Shown here piece by piece: positions 1-8,514 of a stretch of DNA of 64,000 bases; the stretch's first letter is position 1, and each line of letters starts with the position of its first letter. The translations under genes were made by a program, and so were the position numbers. The stretch comes from Methylobacterium radiotolerans JCM 2831 (lineage in GTDB: Bacteria > Pseudomonadota > Alphaproteobacteria > Rhizobiales > Beijerinckiaceae), in contig NC_010505.1 of assembly GCF_000019725.1 (NCBI RefSeq), positions 1,364,001 through 1,428,000 on the forward strand, written 5' to 3'. The notes under the pieces are model-generated. The model was not told the DNA's origin. It saw nothing but the letters and a program-made list of their open reading frames with translations, and did no database searches.

Positions 1-1
1 C

Positions 2-772
2 GGCGCCTTGCGCGGCGACATCCGCTTCGAGGGGGTGGGCTTCGGCTACGGCCCCGGCCGCCCGGTCTTCTCCGGCCTCGACCTCGCGGTGGCGGCCGGC
101 GAGACGGTGGCGTTCGTGGGCCCCTCGGGGGTCGGCAAGACCACCCTCTGCGCCCTGCTGCCGCGCTTCTACGAGGTCGAGGCGGGCCGCATCACCGTCG
201 ACGGGCTCGACATCCGCGACATCACCCTGGCGAGCCTGCGCCGCCAGATCGGCATCGTCCAGCAGGACGTGTTCCTGTTCGCCGGCACGATCCGGGAGAA
301 CATCGCCTACGGCCGCCTCGACGCCACCGAGGCCGAGATCGACGCCGCCGCGCGGCGCGCCCGGCTCGGCGGGCTGATCGACGGCCTGCCGGAGGGCCTC
401 GACACCGTGGTGGGCGAGCGCGGCGTGCGCCTGTCGGGCGGCCAGAAGCAGCGCATCGCCATCGCGCGGGTCTTCCTCAAGAACCCGCCGATCCTGATCC
501 TCGACGAGGCGACCTCGGCGCTCGACACGGAGACCGAGCGGGAGATCCAGCGGGCGCTCGCCGAGCTGGCCCGCGGGCGCACGACCCTGGTGATCGCCCA
601 CCGCCTCGCCACCGTCCGGGACGCCGACCGCATCGTGGTCCTGGGGGAGGGCGGGGTCGTCGAGGAGGGCCGGCACGCGGCTTTGCTGGCCGCCGGCGGC
701 CCCTACAGCCGCCTGCACGCGGCGCAGTTCGGGCGCGGCGCATCCGGCGCGGGCGTCCTCGCGGCGGAGTGA
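2..772 (+). CDS. ABC exporter, ATP-binding C-terminal part (5' end outside window)
   Basis: This is the nucleotide-binding domain of an ABC exporter that uses ATP hydrolysis to move a lipid, drug or peptide across the inner membrane. The reading frame is open to the left edge, so the transmembrane half probably lies upstream in the same polypeptide, as in MsbA-like half-transporters. The Walker A motif GPSGVGKTT is near residue 38 of the visible part, the Q-loop is in VQQDVFLF, the signature is LSGGQKQR, and Walker B is ILILDEATSAL followed by the H-loop AHRLAT. All are intact. The substrate cannot be told from this domain. It converges on the LacI-type gene, 19 bases away. Confidence 0.9.
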   Translation, partial: GALRGDIRFEGVGFGYGPGRPVFSGLDLAVAAGETVAFVGPSGVGKTTLCALLPRFYEVEAGRITVDGLDIRDITLASLRRQIGIVQQDVFLFAGTIRENIAYGRLDATEAEIDAAARRARLGGLIDGLPEGLDTVVGERGVRLSGGQKQRIAIARVFLKNPPILILDEATSALDTETEREIQRALAELARGRTTLVIAHRLATVRDADRIVVLGEGGVVEEGRHAALLAAGGPYSRLHAAQFGRGASGAGVLAAE

Positions 773-791
773 GAACCGGCCACAGACTCCG

Positions 792-1847
792 CTAGGACGG
801 CGCCGCCGCGCTCGACTCGCGCACGACGAGGCGCGTGGGAAACAGCTTCTGGGCGAGGTCGTCCGGCGCCCGCGTCCCCTCGATCAGCTCGACCAGCGTC
901 GCGAAGGCGAACCGGACCATGTCGAGCACCGGCACATCGACCGAGGTCAGGCTCGGGACCGCGTAGGCCCCCTGGGCGAGGTTGTCGAAGCCGACGACGC
1001 GGATCTCCGCGGGGACCCGCACGCCGCCCTCGTGCAGCGCCCGCAGCGCGCCGAGCGCCACCCCGTCGCTGGCGGCCACGACGGCGTCCGGGCGGGCGCC
1101 GGGCCCGGTCTCCAGCAGCGCCCGCGCGGCCCGGTAGCCGCCCGCGACGGTCCCGTCGCAGGGGACCACGAGGGCGTCGCGCAGGGGCAGGCCGGCCTCC
1201 GCGAGGGCGTCCCTGTAGCCGCGGAACCGCTCGGTGTCGGCGGCCGGCCGGCGCGCGTCGCCCGTGAGCAGGCAGATCGACCGGCTCCCCGCCGCGATCA
1301 GGTGGCGAACGGCCCCGTGGATCGCGTCGCGCTCGGCCCGCGCCGCATAGTGCGTGCCGGGCACGTCCAGGCCGAACACCACGAACGGGCACCGCTTGGC
1401 CTGGAGCAGGCCGATCAGCGGGTCGTCCCGGCCCTCGGCGAAGACCACGAGGCCGTCGACCCGGGCCTCGCTGACGAGGCTGGCGATCCGGCCCGGGCCG
1501 TCCGGGTCGTCGCCGCGGCGGCAGCGGTGGACCAGGGTGTAGCCCTGCTGGTCGGTGACGGTGCCGAAGGTCTGGAGGACGCGGCCGTGGTCGGTCTCCT
1601 CCCCCGGGCGGGACCCGTCGGCGGCGGGCTCCGGCGCGGGGGCGAACACGCAGGCGATGCTGCGGCTCGGCTTCTTGCGCAGGGACCGGGCGGCGAGGCT
1701 GGGCACGAAGTCCAGGTCGCGCATGGCCGTCTCGATGGTCTCGCGCGTGGTCCGGGCGACCTTCTGCGGGTGGTTCAGGACCAGCGAGACCGTCTGGAAG
1801 CTCACGCCGGCCCGTCGGGCGACGTCCTTGATCGTCGTCTGGCCCAT
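792..1847 (-). CDS. LacI-family transcriptional regulator
   Basis: This is a sugar- or metabolite-responsive DNA-binding repressor of the LacI/GalR family, of the usual length at 351 residues. Residues 1-56 hold the helix-turn-helix and hinge helix (TIKDVARRAGVSFQTVSLVLN, then SLAARSLR), followed by a periplasmic-binding-protein-like ligand domain containing the VVGFDNLAQG segment typical of the family. The ATG start at 1847 lies directly before this conserved HTH. No metabolic gene is adjacent. The upstream gap contains short palindromes (ATCTAGAT at 1921, ATCGAT at 1933) that might be part of an operator, but I see no full LacI-type site. The regulated genes are unknown. Confidence 0.9.
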   Translation of the reverse strand: MGQTTIKDVARRAGVSFQTVSLVLNHPQKVARTTRETIETAMRDLDFVPSLAARSLRKKPSRSIACVFAPAPEPAADGSRPGEETDHGRVLQTFGTVTDQQGYTLVHRCRRGDDPDGPGRIASLVSEARVDGLVVFAEGRDDPLIGLLQAKRCPFVVFGLDVPGTHYAARAERDAIHGAVRHLIAAGSRSICLLTGDARRPAADTERFRGYRDALAEAGLPLRDALVVPCDGTVAGGYRAARALLETGPGARPDAVVAASDGVALGALRALHEGGVRVPAEIRVVGFDNLAQGAYAVPSLTSVDVPVLDMVRFAFATLVELIEGTRAPDDLAQKLFPTRLVVRESSAAAPS

Positions 1848-2173
1848 CGTCCCCTCGCGAGCCGGTCCGAACGGTCGCGGCCGGGCGCGGGCGCGCGGCG
1901 CCGCCTCGTTCGGTGCGGCAATCTAGATCTGTATCGATCGGAGATAAAGCCGCGGGCCGGGCAGCAAAGACGGCATTTTCCGGCGCAGAACCCGCGCAAG
2001 ACCGGTCATTCGCGCGCGAATTCCGGTCCATCCAGCGGGTTCTCGGGTGCCCCTGTCACGCTCTGCGGCAGGGGCGCCGGGCAGGAACCTTGTCCGCCCT
2101 ATGCGGTTCGCCGGGCAGCACCTCAAGCGATGATCGGGGCGTCGGGTGCCTCACTCAATCCGGAAGCCACTCC
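1848..2173. other. Divergent intergenic region between lacI-type gene and DUF4142 gene
   Basis: This stretch has no convincing gene. It is AT-richer around 1918-1950, where short palindromes sit, and should carry the promoter of the leftward regulator. The part nearer the DUF4142 gene holds a sequence matching the EcfG stress promoter, listed separately. Confidence 0.6.
2084..2108 (+). promoter_or_regulatory. Candidate EcfG (general stress response) promoter
   Basis: The sequence GGAAC (2084-2088) is followed after exactly 16 bases by GGTT (2105-2108). The known alphaproteobacterial EcfG consensus is GGAAC-N16/17-cGTT. The site lies 65 bases before the DUF4142 start and points the right way. 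Only the base before GTT departs from consensus. An ecfG gene is present in the same window. Confidence 0.55.
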
Positions 2174-2872
2174 ATGATGCACCGTCGCATGCACCGACGC
2201 GGTCTGCTCACCACGATGCTGGGCGCCACCGCGGCCCTGGCGGTCACGCGCACCGCCCTCGCGCAGGTCACGCCGGCCGGCGCGATCCCGACCGGCGCCT
2301 ATCTCCAGATGGCCACCAGCGGCGGCCTGTTCCTGGAGAACACCGCCCGCGACGCCCACGCGAAGACCACCAATCCCGGCGTCAAGAAGTTCGCCCGCGC
2401 CGAGGTGGTCGAGCAGGTGAACCTCGCCCGCAAGATCAGCGCCTACACGGGCGGCGCCCCGATGCCCGGCCCGGCCGCGGCGGCGGGCCCGGGCGGCCTG
2501 ATCGGCGGCCTCGTCGCGGCGCCGGTGGCGGTGGCCGGCACCGCCGTGACCGCGGCGGGCAGTGTCGTGGGCGGCGTCGCGGGCGGCGTGCTCGGCGGCC
2601 CGGCCCCGGCCCAGGGCATGACCACCGACGCGCAGAAGGCGCAGATCCTGGCGCAGCTCAGCGCCATGCCGCCGGGGCCGCAATACGACGCCACCTTCGT
2701 GAACGCCTCGCTCCAGGGCCATCAGGAGGCGCTGGGCATCCACGGCGCCTACGCCCAGTCGGGGGAGGATCCCGGCCTGCGCGCGATCGCCCGCGGCGCC
2801 CTGCCGCTGATCAACCTCCACATCGCCCGGCTCAGCCGGATGCAGGCGATGATGGGCGGTCAGGCGGGCTGA
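2174..2872 (+). CDS. Exported DUF4142 protein
   Basis: The product has 232 residues and begins with a twin-arginine-like signal (MHRRMHRRGLLTTMLG, then a hydrophobic stretch ending TALA). The rest fits DUF4142, a periplasmic four-helix, ferritin-like fold of unknown function often found among stress-response genes. The usual helices are interrupted near residues 95-150 by a Gly/Ala/Val-rich insert (GGLIGGLVAAPVAVAGTAV). ATG 2174 is chosen; ATG 2177 is equally possible. It is a single gene with an EcfG-like promoter upstream and a strong hairpin downstream, so membership of the general stress regulon is inferred. Confidence 0.8.
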   Translation: MMHRRMHRRGLLTTMLGATAALAVTRTALAQVTPAGAIPTGAYLQMATSGGLFLENTARDAHAKTTNPGVKKFARAEVVEQVNLARKISAYTGGAPMPGPAAAAGPGGLIGGLVAAPVAVAGTAVTAAGSVVGGVAGGVLGGPAPAQGMTTDAQKAQILAQLSAMPPGPQYDATFVNASLQGHQEALGIHGAYAQSGEDPGLRAIARGALPLINLHIARLSRMQAMMGGQAG

Positions 2873-2888
2873 GCCGCCGGACGACGGA

Positions 2889-2914
2889 GCCGCTCCGCCG
2901 CGCGGCGGAGCGGC
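2889..2914 (+). terminator. Hairpin terminator after DUF4142 gene
   Basis: A perfect 12-base inverted repeat (GCCGCTCCGCCG / CGGCGGAGCGGC) with a two-base centre begins 17 bases after the stop codon. There is no long T-run, so it may stop transcription only partly or protect the mRNA end. Confidence 0.5.
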
Positions 2915-2950
2915 GTCCCTGAGGTCTCCCACCGCCTCGAACAGGCCCTG

Positions 2951-3034
2951 TCAGCCGGCCCGCTCGCGCAGGCGCTGCACCCATCTGAGCAGCACGCCGC
3001 GGATATGGGATCGAAGCTGGGTGTTCTCTGCCAT
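2951..3034 (-). CDS. Very small ORF (27 aa) with LRSHIRGVL motif, uncertain
   Basis: A 27-codon frame encodes a basic, amphipathic peptide beginning MAENTQLRSHIRGVLL. It resembles part of the 68-residue frame just upstream, which has LRAHIRNVL. That internal similarity between two neighbouring frames on the same strand is the only reason to list it. No clear ribosome-binding site was seen and no family is recognised. Confidence 0.25.
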   Translation of the reverse strand: MAENTQLRSHIRGVLLRWVQRLRERAG

Positions 3035-3098
3035 GGGACGCCGTTCGAAGCGCCGGACTGCGGCGCCTCGAGAAACACATCCCTTGGACGGACCGTTG

Positions 3099-3305
3099 CT
3101 ACGTAAAAAGCGGGATCGACGCCGCGGCCGCGCCGCAGAACCACCCTCCAAGGACGTAGCCCGTCGCGCGGATCGACGACGCCCCGCTCCCCGTATGATG
3201 GGACCGGATCGTCGACAGAACGTTCCTGATGTGCGCGCGCAGCTTGTCCTTGCGGAGCGCCGCCGTCACGGCGCTCGGGTTGGGCGGGTTGGCGGAGGTC
3301 GACAT
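3099..3305 (-). CDS. Small hypothetical protein (68 aa) with LRAHIRNVL motif, uncertain
   Basis: This possible small protein has a polar N-terminal half with KDKLRAHIRNVLSTIR and a hydrophobic, glycine-containing C-terminal segment (GYVLGGWFCGAAAASI) that could enter the membrane. No family is recognised. The similarity of its LRAHIRNVL stretch to LRSHIRGVL in the downstream 27-codon frame slightly supports both being real. The ribosome-binding site is weak, so this may also be chance. Confidence 0.35.
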   Translation of the reverse strand: MSTSANPPNPSAVTAALRKDKLRAHIRNVLSTIRSHHTGSGASSIRATGYVLGGWFCGAAAASIPLFT

Positions 3306-3546
3306 GTCACGGAGCCCCGACTCAGGCGCGCCACCGCACCGGGCCGTCGGACGACGGCGGGGGGACGCCGCCGATTCTTATAATTGATAATCTGAGCGGA
3401 ATCTCGGCCGGATCGCGTAGAACCGGGCACACTCCATGTTTTAGATGCGTTAAGGTTTATCCAACCGAAGACCTTTCCCAGTCGTGTTCCGCACTACGTA
3501 GAGATATCCGGACGACCGCCGCGGGGCGGCAGCAGGGGGGAGGGCG
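3306..3546. other. AT-rich intergenic stretch before DUF6894 gene
   Basis: Bases about 3373-3475 are much richer in A and T than the surroundings and probably hold the promoter of the DUF6894 gene. No gene or clear operator was seen. With the small frames to its left it makes up a 670-base stretch without a strongly supported gene. Confidence 0.5.
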
Positions 3547-3768
3547 GTGTCCGAGCGCTTCTACTTCGACCTCGAGAGCGGCGAGGAGACGATCCGGGAC
3601 GACGACGGCGTGGAGGTCGGCAGCCTGGACGAGGCCATGGCCGAGGCGCGCAGCGTCATCGCCGAGATGGCCGACGAGGTCTGCACGGCCGATCCCGACC
3701 GGTCCTGGAGCTTGGTCGTGCGCGACGCCGCCGGGTACGCCCGCCACCGGCTGCCGATCCGGCGGTAG
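3547..3768 (+). CDS. DUF6894 small protein
   Basis: A 73-residue acidic protein matches the DUF6894 pattern common in Methylobacterium and other Rhizobiales: an opening RFYFDLESGEETIRDDDG, then an Ala/Glu-rich helix (LDEAMAEARSVIAEMA), then a short strand (WSLVVRDAAGY). Its function is unknown. Members are usually single small cytoplasmic proteins in multiple copies per genome. The GTG start at 3547 lies just before the conserved beginning. A good rho-independent terminator follows, so the gene is probably transcribed alone. Confidence 0.8.
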   Translation: MSERFYFDLESGEETIRDDDGVEVGSLDEAMAEARSVIAEMADEVCTADPDRSWSLVVRDAAGYARHRLPIRR

Positions 3769-3814
3769 CGCGGGTCCAGGACGCGCGGCGGGGCGCCGGT
3801 CGGCGCCCGACAAG

Positions 3815-3845
3815 AAGCCCGCCGCGGCCTGGCCGGGCGGGCTTT
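3815..3845 (+). terminator. Rho-independent terminator after DUF6894 gene
   Basis: A perfect nine-base stem (AAGCCCGCC / GGCGGGCTT) with a 12-base loop ends in TTT. A second perfect hairpin, GGGCGCCG/CGGCGCCC at 3791-3808, lies just before it. Both lie within 80 bases of the stop codon. Confidence 0.7.
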
Positions 3846-3991
3846 GAGGTGATCTCGTCTCGGAGACGGTGCGACCGTAGACCCGGGACGGGGCACCCGC
3901 ATCCCCCATCCGGATGAGGCCGGCGCACGTTCCCGCGGCTGCCGGCCCGCGCCTGCTTTCCCGCGATGGCCCGGCCGGCGGGCCGCGCGCT

Positions 3992-4903
3992 CTACCAGGT
4001 CGTGCCCGGCAGGGGCCCGGGGGCGTAGCGGCGGACCATGGCGGCGCAGAACTCCGCGAACTCGGCGCGGACCAGCGGCGCGCTGGTGTGATGGGGCGAG
4101 ATCCCCCGATGCTCCGGGGTGAAGCAGAAGGTGACGGTGACGTCGAAATCCTGCAGCGCCGTCATCTGCCGGTCGAACCAGTCCAGCGCCCCGGGCCGGA
4201 AGCTGTCGGCCCAGGACAGGCCGGTGCGCAGGTAGCGCACGCCGAGCCGCTTCATCCACGCGACGGCCTCGTCGAGCCGGTGGTCCTCGAAGTGGAACCA
4301 CTGGCACAGGCCGATCTCCGGCGTGTGGCGGGCGAAGCTCTCCAGGGCGATCTTCGGGGTGCCGTCCTGCCGGAGCAGGCCCATGTGGAAGTGCCGGTAA
4401 TAGGACGAGCCCTCGGCCTCCTTGTGGCGGGTGGTGGCCTCCCATTCCCGCGGCAGGTCGTAGAGGCTGTACCAGTGGATCCGCGGCGCCCGGCCGGAGA
4501 GCAGCTCGAGGGTCCGGCGCAGGCCCCAATCCTGCACCTCCTCGGCGCCGAAGGTCGAGACGCCGACCTCCGAGACCCAGATCGGCAGGTCGGTGACCGC
4601 GCGGATCTCCTCCAGCTTGGCCGGCCAGTCGTGGACCGACCACAGGTTCCAGTCGAGGGGGAAGCCGTGCACCGCCACGGCGTCGACGGCGTCGAGGACG
4701 CCGCGCCCCTCCATGTTGCGGATGAAGACCGGGTCGATCGGCGAGATGCCGCCGAGGACGCGCGTCAGGTTCGGGTTCGCCGCCCGGACCGCGTGCCCCG
4801 CCTCCTTGGCCATCTCGGCGAAGAGCAGCCAGTCGGGGTCGATCTCGGGATCCCAGTGCGACTTGTTGTTGGGCTCGTTCCAGAGCATCACCGAGTCGAT
4901 CAT
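3992..4903 (-). CDS. Glycoside hydrolase, clan-A type (xylosidase-like)
   Basis: The product of 303 residues resembles TIM-barrel retaining glycosidases of the GH39/xylosidase kind. LWNEPN near residue 8 carries the expected acid/base Glu, and WVSEVG near residue 120 carries the likely nucleophile Glu. The ATG at 4903 overlaps the stop of the methyltransferase gene by four bases, so this is the last gene of the long glycan operon. The barrel seems to start very close to the N-terminus, and no signal peptide is seen, so it should act in the cytoplasm. It may trim or remodel the operon's glycan, or act as a transferase. The substrate is not known; xylose is suggested by the UDP-xylose-type enzyme in the operon. 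Confidence 0.75.
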   Translation of the reverse strand: MIDSVMLWNEPNNKSHWDPEIDPDWLLFAEMAKEAGHAVRAANPNLTRVLGGISPIDPVFIRNMEGRGVLDAVDAVAVHGFPLDWNLWSVHDWPAKLEEIRAVTDLPIWVSEVGVSTFGAEEVQDWGLRRTLELLSGRAPRIHWYSLYDLPREWEATTRHKEAEGSSYYRHFHMGLLRQDGTPKIALESFARHTPEIGLCQWFHFEDHRLDEAVAWMKRLGVRYLRTGLSWADSFRPGALDWFDRQMTALQDFDVTVTFCFTPEHRGISPHHTSAPLVRAEFAEFCAAMVRRYAPGPLPGTTW

Positions 4904-5673
4904 CGCGTTCCCCCGCGTCCGTGAGCCTCCGCCCGCGCGGGATATTCGGCCCCCACCCCGTAGGGGACCGGCGCGGTGCGGCAGAGGTAGACCTCCGCCT
5001 CGGGCTGGGCCTCGATGGCGAAGCCGCTCGCCCGCAGCATCGCCTCGATGCCGGCGCGGTTGGGGATCCACCAGTTCGTCCAGTCATGCGCGTAGGCGCG
5101 CTCGACGAAGTGCATCCGCGGGTAACCGGGCCGCTCGAACTGGTCCATGTCCCAGAACTCGTAATCCTCGGCGACCGGCTCGACCGCCCGGCTGCCGCGC
5201 AGCATCGACTGGAACACCAGGAGGTCGCCGGCCACGTGCTCGCGGATCAGGTCGAGGGCCAGCAGCGGGTGGCGCAGGTGGTAGAGCACGCCCATGAACA
5301 GCACGACGTCGAACCGCTCGCCGAGCGCGCCGACATCGTAGACCGAGAGGTTGCGGAACTCGATGTCGTGGCCGAGCCGGGCCGCGGCGAAGCGGGCCTG
5401 GGCGAGGTAGCGGTCATCGGAGTCGAGGCCGAGCACGCGGGCCGCGCCGCGCCGCTTCATCGCGATGGCGTAGAAGCCGCCGTTGCAGCCGATATCGAGG
5501 ACGCTCTTGCCGGTCAGGTCGGCGGGCAGCGCGTCGGCGAAGCGCCGCCACTTCACGCCCGGATAGTCGCCGAGGAAATGGTCCGGGGCGGTCCAGACCC
5601 CGTCGCCGAGGTCGATGTTGTGGAACCAGGGGCCGAGGGCGTCGGCCTGCCGGCGCAGCTCTGCAGCCGTCAT
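4900..5673 (-). CDS. SAM-dependent methyltransferase (TIGR04290-like)
   Basis: This 257-residue class I methyltransferase has motif I VLDIGCNGGFYAIAMK near residue 60, the acidic loop GLDSDDRYL, and VLFMGVLYHLRHP at motif IV/V. The family resembles TIGR04290, methyltransferases that occur in glycan-type gene cassettes with glycosyltransferases and epimerases, but no substrate is established. The ATG start overlaps the phosphatase stop by four bases, and its own stop overlaps the glycosidase start, so all three are translationally coupled. Likely role: O-methylation of a sugar, inositol or lipid in the operon product. Confidence 0.85.
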   Translation of the reverse strand: MTAAELRRQADALGPWFHNIDLGDGVWTAPDHFLGDYPGVKWRRFADALPADLTGKSVLDIGCNGGFYAIAMKRRGAARVLGLDSDDRYLAQARFAAARLGHDIEFRNLSVYDVGALGERFDVVLFMGVLYHLRHPLLALDLIREHVAGDLLVFQSMLRGSRAVEPVAEDYEFWDMDQFERPGYPRMHFVERAYAHDWTNWWIPNRAGIEAMLRASGFAIEAQPEAEVYLCRTAPVPYGVGAEYPARAEAHGRGGTR

Positions 5674-6272
5674 GGGGCGGTCCGTTCGTTGATCGACACC
5701 ACCCGCCCGCCGCCGGGCCAGAGGGCGAGTTCGCTGCAGGAGGCCGGATCGACGACGATCCGGTCGTAGGCCTCGAGGCCGAGACCGAGGATCCCGAGGA
5801 GCGCGGACCGGATGACGTCGCCGTGGCTCACCAGGATGACGGGCGCGCCGTCCGCGGCGAAGCGGGCGAGGACCCGGCCGACGCGCGCTTGCGCCTCCGC
5901 CATGCTCTCGCCGCCCGGTGGGCGCGCCGTCGCGCGCTCCGCGTTCCAGGCGACCCAGAGGGGATCGGCCGCGAGCTCGTCGAAGCCGCGGCCCGTCCAG
6001 GCGCCGGTCTCGATCTCGTCGAGGTCGGGCTCGGTCTCGACCGTGAGCCCGAGGGCCGCCCCGATCGGCGCGGCGGTCTCGGCGGTGCGGTCGCGCGGGC
6101 TCGCCAGCAGGGTGCCGGCGCCGCCCCCGGCGAGGCGGCGGGCGAGGGAGCGGGCGAGGACCTGGGTCTCGGCGCGGCCGGTCTCGCTCAGGGAGACGCC
6201 CGGCATGCGCCCGCACAGGATCCGCCCGAGCCGGTCGTGGCTGCCGTGGCGGACGAGGAAGACCTGCCTCAT
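5670..6272 (-). CDS. Histidine phosphatase family protein
   Basis: The protein has 200 residues and the phosphoglycerate-mutase-like fold of the histidine phosphatases. RHGSHDRLG supplies the phosphorylated His, SLSETGRAE and LASPRDRTAETA supply the basic and acidic pocket, and VSHGDVIR the second His. ATG 6272 is used because it lies directly before the conserved FLVRHG strand; an upstream in-frame ATG at 6302 adds only Arg/Pro-rich residues. Next to the inositol-phosphate synthase gene, a role in removing a sugar or inositol phosphate is plausible but inferred. Confidence 0.88.
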   Translation of the reverse strand: MRQVFLVRHGSHDRLGRILCGRMPGVSLSETGRAETQVLARSLARRLAGGGAGTLLASPRDRTAETAAPIGAALGLTVETEPDLDEIETGAWTGRGFDELAADPLWVAWNAERATARPPGGESMAEAQARVGRVLARFAADGAPVILVSHGDVIRSALLGILGLGLEAYDRIVVDPASCSELALWPGGGRVVSINERTAP

Positions 6273-6381
6273 CCGGGGCTCCGGCCCGGCGCGGCGCCGC
6301 ATGCGCGCCGCGCCTGCGCACCTCTCCCACCCCCCGCCGCGGGGGCGGGCGAGGCGCGCGTCGGGTCTGGACCGCGCCCCA

Positions 6382-7464
6382 TCACGCGCCCTCGCCCGCC
6401 GCGAAGCGCAGGGTCCGCTCGCGCGCCTCGGCGTCGGTGAACTGCCGGGGCGGGGACTTCATGAAGTAGCTCGACGGACCCTCGAGCGCCCCGCCGAGAC
6501 CCCGGTCGAGGGCGAGGCGGGCGCAGCGCACCGCGTCGATCACGATCCCGGCGGAGTTCGGCGAATCCCACACTTCGAGCTTCAGCTCGATGTTGAGGGG
6601 CACGCCGCCGAAGGCCGTGCCCTCCAGGCGGATATGCGCCCATTTCCGGTCGGTCAGCCACGGCACGTGGTCGCTCGGGCCGACATGGATGTCGCCCGGC
6701 GCCAGGGCTCCGTCGAGCTGGCTCGTCACCGCCCGGGTCTTCGAGAGCTTCTTCGATTCCAGCCGCTCGCGCTCCAGCATGTTCAGGAAGTCGGCGTTGC
6801 CGCCGAAGTTGAGCTGGTAGGTCCGGTCCAGCCGGACGCCGCGCTCGCGCAGGAGATTGGCCAGCACCCGGTGCACGATGGTGGCGCCGACTTGGCTCTT
6901 GATGTCGTCCCCGACGATCGGCAGCCCCCGGGCGGCGAAGCGCTCCGCCCATTCCGGGTTCGACGCGATGAAGACCGGGATGCAGTTCACGAAGGCGCAG
7001 CCGGCCTGCAGGGCGCAGTCCGCGTAGAACTCCGTGGCCGCCTGCGAGCCCACCGGCAGGTAGGAGACCAGCACCTGCGTGCCGGTGCGCCGCAGCTCCG
7101 CGACCACGTCGGCCACCGGCTCGGGCGATTCCGCGACCACGCCCTCGAGGTAGCGGCCGATCCCGTCATGGGTCGGCCCGCGCCGCACGGTGACGCCGGT
7201 CTCCGGCACAGCGGCGAAGACCTGCGTGTTGTTGGGCGCGGCCAGGATCGCCGCGGCGAGGTCGCGCCCGACCTTGCCGGCGGCGACGTCGAAGGCGGCG
7301 ACGACCGCGATGTCGCGCACCCGGTAGCCGCCGAGATCCGGCGACATCAGGCCGGGCACGGGCTCGCCGGGCGCCGCGTCGCGGTAATGGTGCAGTCCCT
7401 GCACGAAGGACGAGGCGCAGTTGCCGATCCCGACGAGGCCGACGCGGATGGGGGCGGCGGCCAT
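6382..7464 (-). CDS. Inositol-3-phosphate synthase (MIPS)
   Basis: This is a 360-residue myo-inositol-phosphate synthase of the short bacterial type, which converts glucose-6-phosphate to inositol-3-phosphate with bound NAD. The N-terminal [15 protein letters not shown] is the dinucleotide site. [28 protein letters not shown] and [14 protein letters not shown] are family hallmarks and are intact. It lies in the middle of the glycan operon, 27 bases after the UDP-xylose-synthase-like gene, which suggests that inositol is part of the product or its anchor. Inositol synthesis is uncommon in alphaproteobacteria, so the context is informative. Confidence 0.9.
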   Translation of the reverse strand: MAAAPIRVGLVGIGNCASSFVQGLHHYRDAAPGEPVPGLMSPDLGGYRVRDIAVVAAFDVAAGKVGRDLAAAILAAPNNTQVFAAVPETGVTVRRGPTHDGIGRYLEGVVAESPEPVADVVAELRRTGTQVLVSYLPVGSQAATEFYADCALQAGCAFVNCIPVFIASNPEWAERFAARGLPIVGDDIKSQVGATIVHRVLANLLRERGVRLDRTYQLNFGGNADFLNMLERERLESKKLSKTRAVTSQLDGALAPGDIHVGPSDHVPWLTDRKWAHIRLEGTAFGGVPLNIELKLEVWDSPNSAGIVIDAVRCARLALDRGLGGALEGPSSYFMKSPPRQFTDAEARERTLRFAAGEGA

Positions 7465-7491
7465 CAGCGCCTCGGCCGCCCGGGGCGCGGC

Positions 7492-8502
7492 TCAGCCGGC
7501 GACAACGGCGCGCTCCTCGATGGCCGGACGGGCCCGGCGCGGGGCGATCTCGCGGGAGAACCACGCGATCGTCGCCTCCAGCCCCTCCTCCAGGGGCACC
7601 CGGGGCGACCAGCCGAGCAGGGTCTCGGCGCGGGTGATGTCCGGCCGGCGGCGCTGGGGATCGTCCACCGGCAGCGGCCGGCGCACGATCCGGGACGGGG
7701 TCTCGGTCATCCGCACCACGAGGTCGACCAGCGCGCCGACCGTCAGCTCGCGGGGGTTGCCGAGGTTGACCGGGCCGGCGAGGGGCGTCTCCGCGGCCAT
7801 CAGCCGGAGGAGCCCGTCCACCAAGTCGCTGACGTAGCAGAAGGAGCGGGTCTGCTCGCCGTTGCCGTAGACCGTGATGTCGTCGCCCGCGAGGGCTTGG
7901 CAGATCACGTTGGAGACGACCCGGCCGTCGTCGGCGCGCATCCGCGGGCCGTAGGTGTTGAAGATCCGCGCGACGCGGATGTCGAGGCCGTGCTGGCGCT
8001 CGAAATCGAAGGTCAGGGTCTCGGCGGAGCGCTTGCCCTCGTCGTAGCAGGCCCGCGGCCCGGTCGGGTTGACGTTGCCCCAGTAGGATTCCTGCTGCGG
8101 GTGCCGCTCCGGATCGCCGTAGACCTCGCTGGTCGAGGCCTGGAGGAAGCGCGCCCCGGCGTCCCGGGCGACCTCCAGCAGCCGGCCGGTGCCCAGCACG
8201 CTGGTCATCATCGTGTGGACCGGGTCGGCCTGGTAGTGCGGCGGCGAGGCCGCGCAGGCGAGGTTGAACACCCAGTCGAACCGCGGCAGCGCCGGCAGCG
8301 GCTCCGTCACGTCCGCCTCGACGAAGTCGAACCGCGCCTCGTTGGCGAGATGGGCGAGATTCGCCCGCCGCCCGGTCAGCAGGCTGTCGACACAGGTGAC
8401 GCGCGCCCCGTCGGCGAGGAGCGCGTCGATCAGATGCGAGCCGATGAACCCGGCGCCGCCGGCGACGAGGACTCGGATGCCGCTCCTGGTTCCCACCATC
8501 AT
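7492..8502 (-). CDS. UDP-glucuronate decarboxylase-like SDR (UDP-xylose synthase)
   Basis: This extended short-chain dehydrogenase (336 residues) has AGGAGFIGSHL at the NAD site and the catalytic CYDEGKRSAET segment, a form of YxxxK characteristic of UDP-glucuronate decarboxylases. RIFNTYGPRM follows as expected. The family converts UDP-glucuronate to UDP-xylose in the cytoplasm, so the operon probably supplies its own xylose donor. The start is ATG 8502, with ATG 8499 also possible. It follows the CgeB-like transferases by 12 bases and precedes MIPS. Another nucleotide-sugar decarboxylase or epimerase activity is possible. Confidence 0.85.
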   Translation of the reverse strand: MMVGTRSGIRVLVAGGAGFIGSHLIDALLADGARVTCVDSLLTGRRANLAHLANEARFDFVEADVTEPLPALPRFDWVFNLACAASPPHYQADPVHTMMTSVLGTGRLLEVARDAGARFLQASTSEVYGDPERHPQQESYWGNVNPTGPRACYDEGKRSAETLTFDFERQHGLDIRVARIFNTYGPRMRADDGRVVSNVICQALAGDDITVYGNGEQTRSFCYVSDLVDGLLRLMAAETPLAGPVNLGNPRELTVGALVDLVVRMTETPSRIVRRPLPVDDPQRRRPDITRAETLLGWSPRVPLEEGLEATIAWFSREIAPRRARPAIEERAVVAG

Positions 8503-8514
8503 TCTCCCGAGTGC

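Noticed and set aside
1918..1945. A LacI-family operator in front of the lacI-type gene
   Set aside because: Only short palindromes (ATCTAGAT, ATCGAT) are present; no full-length symmetrical site with a CG centre was found.
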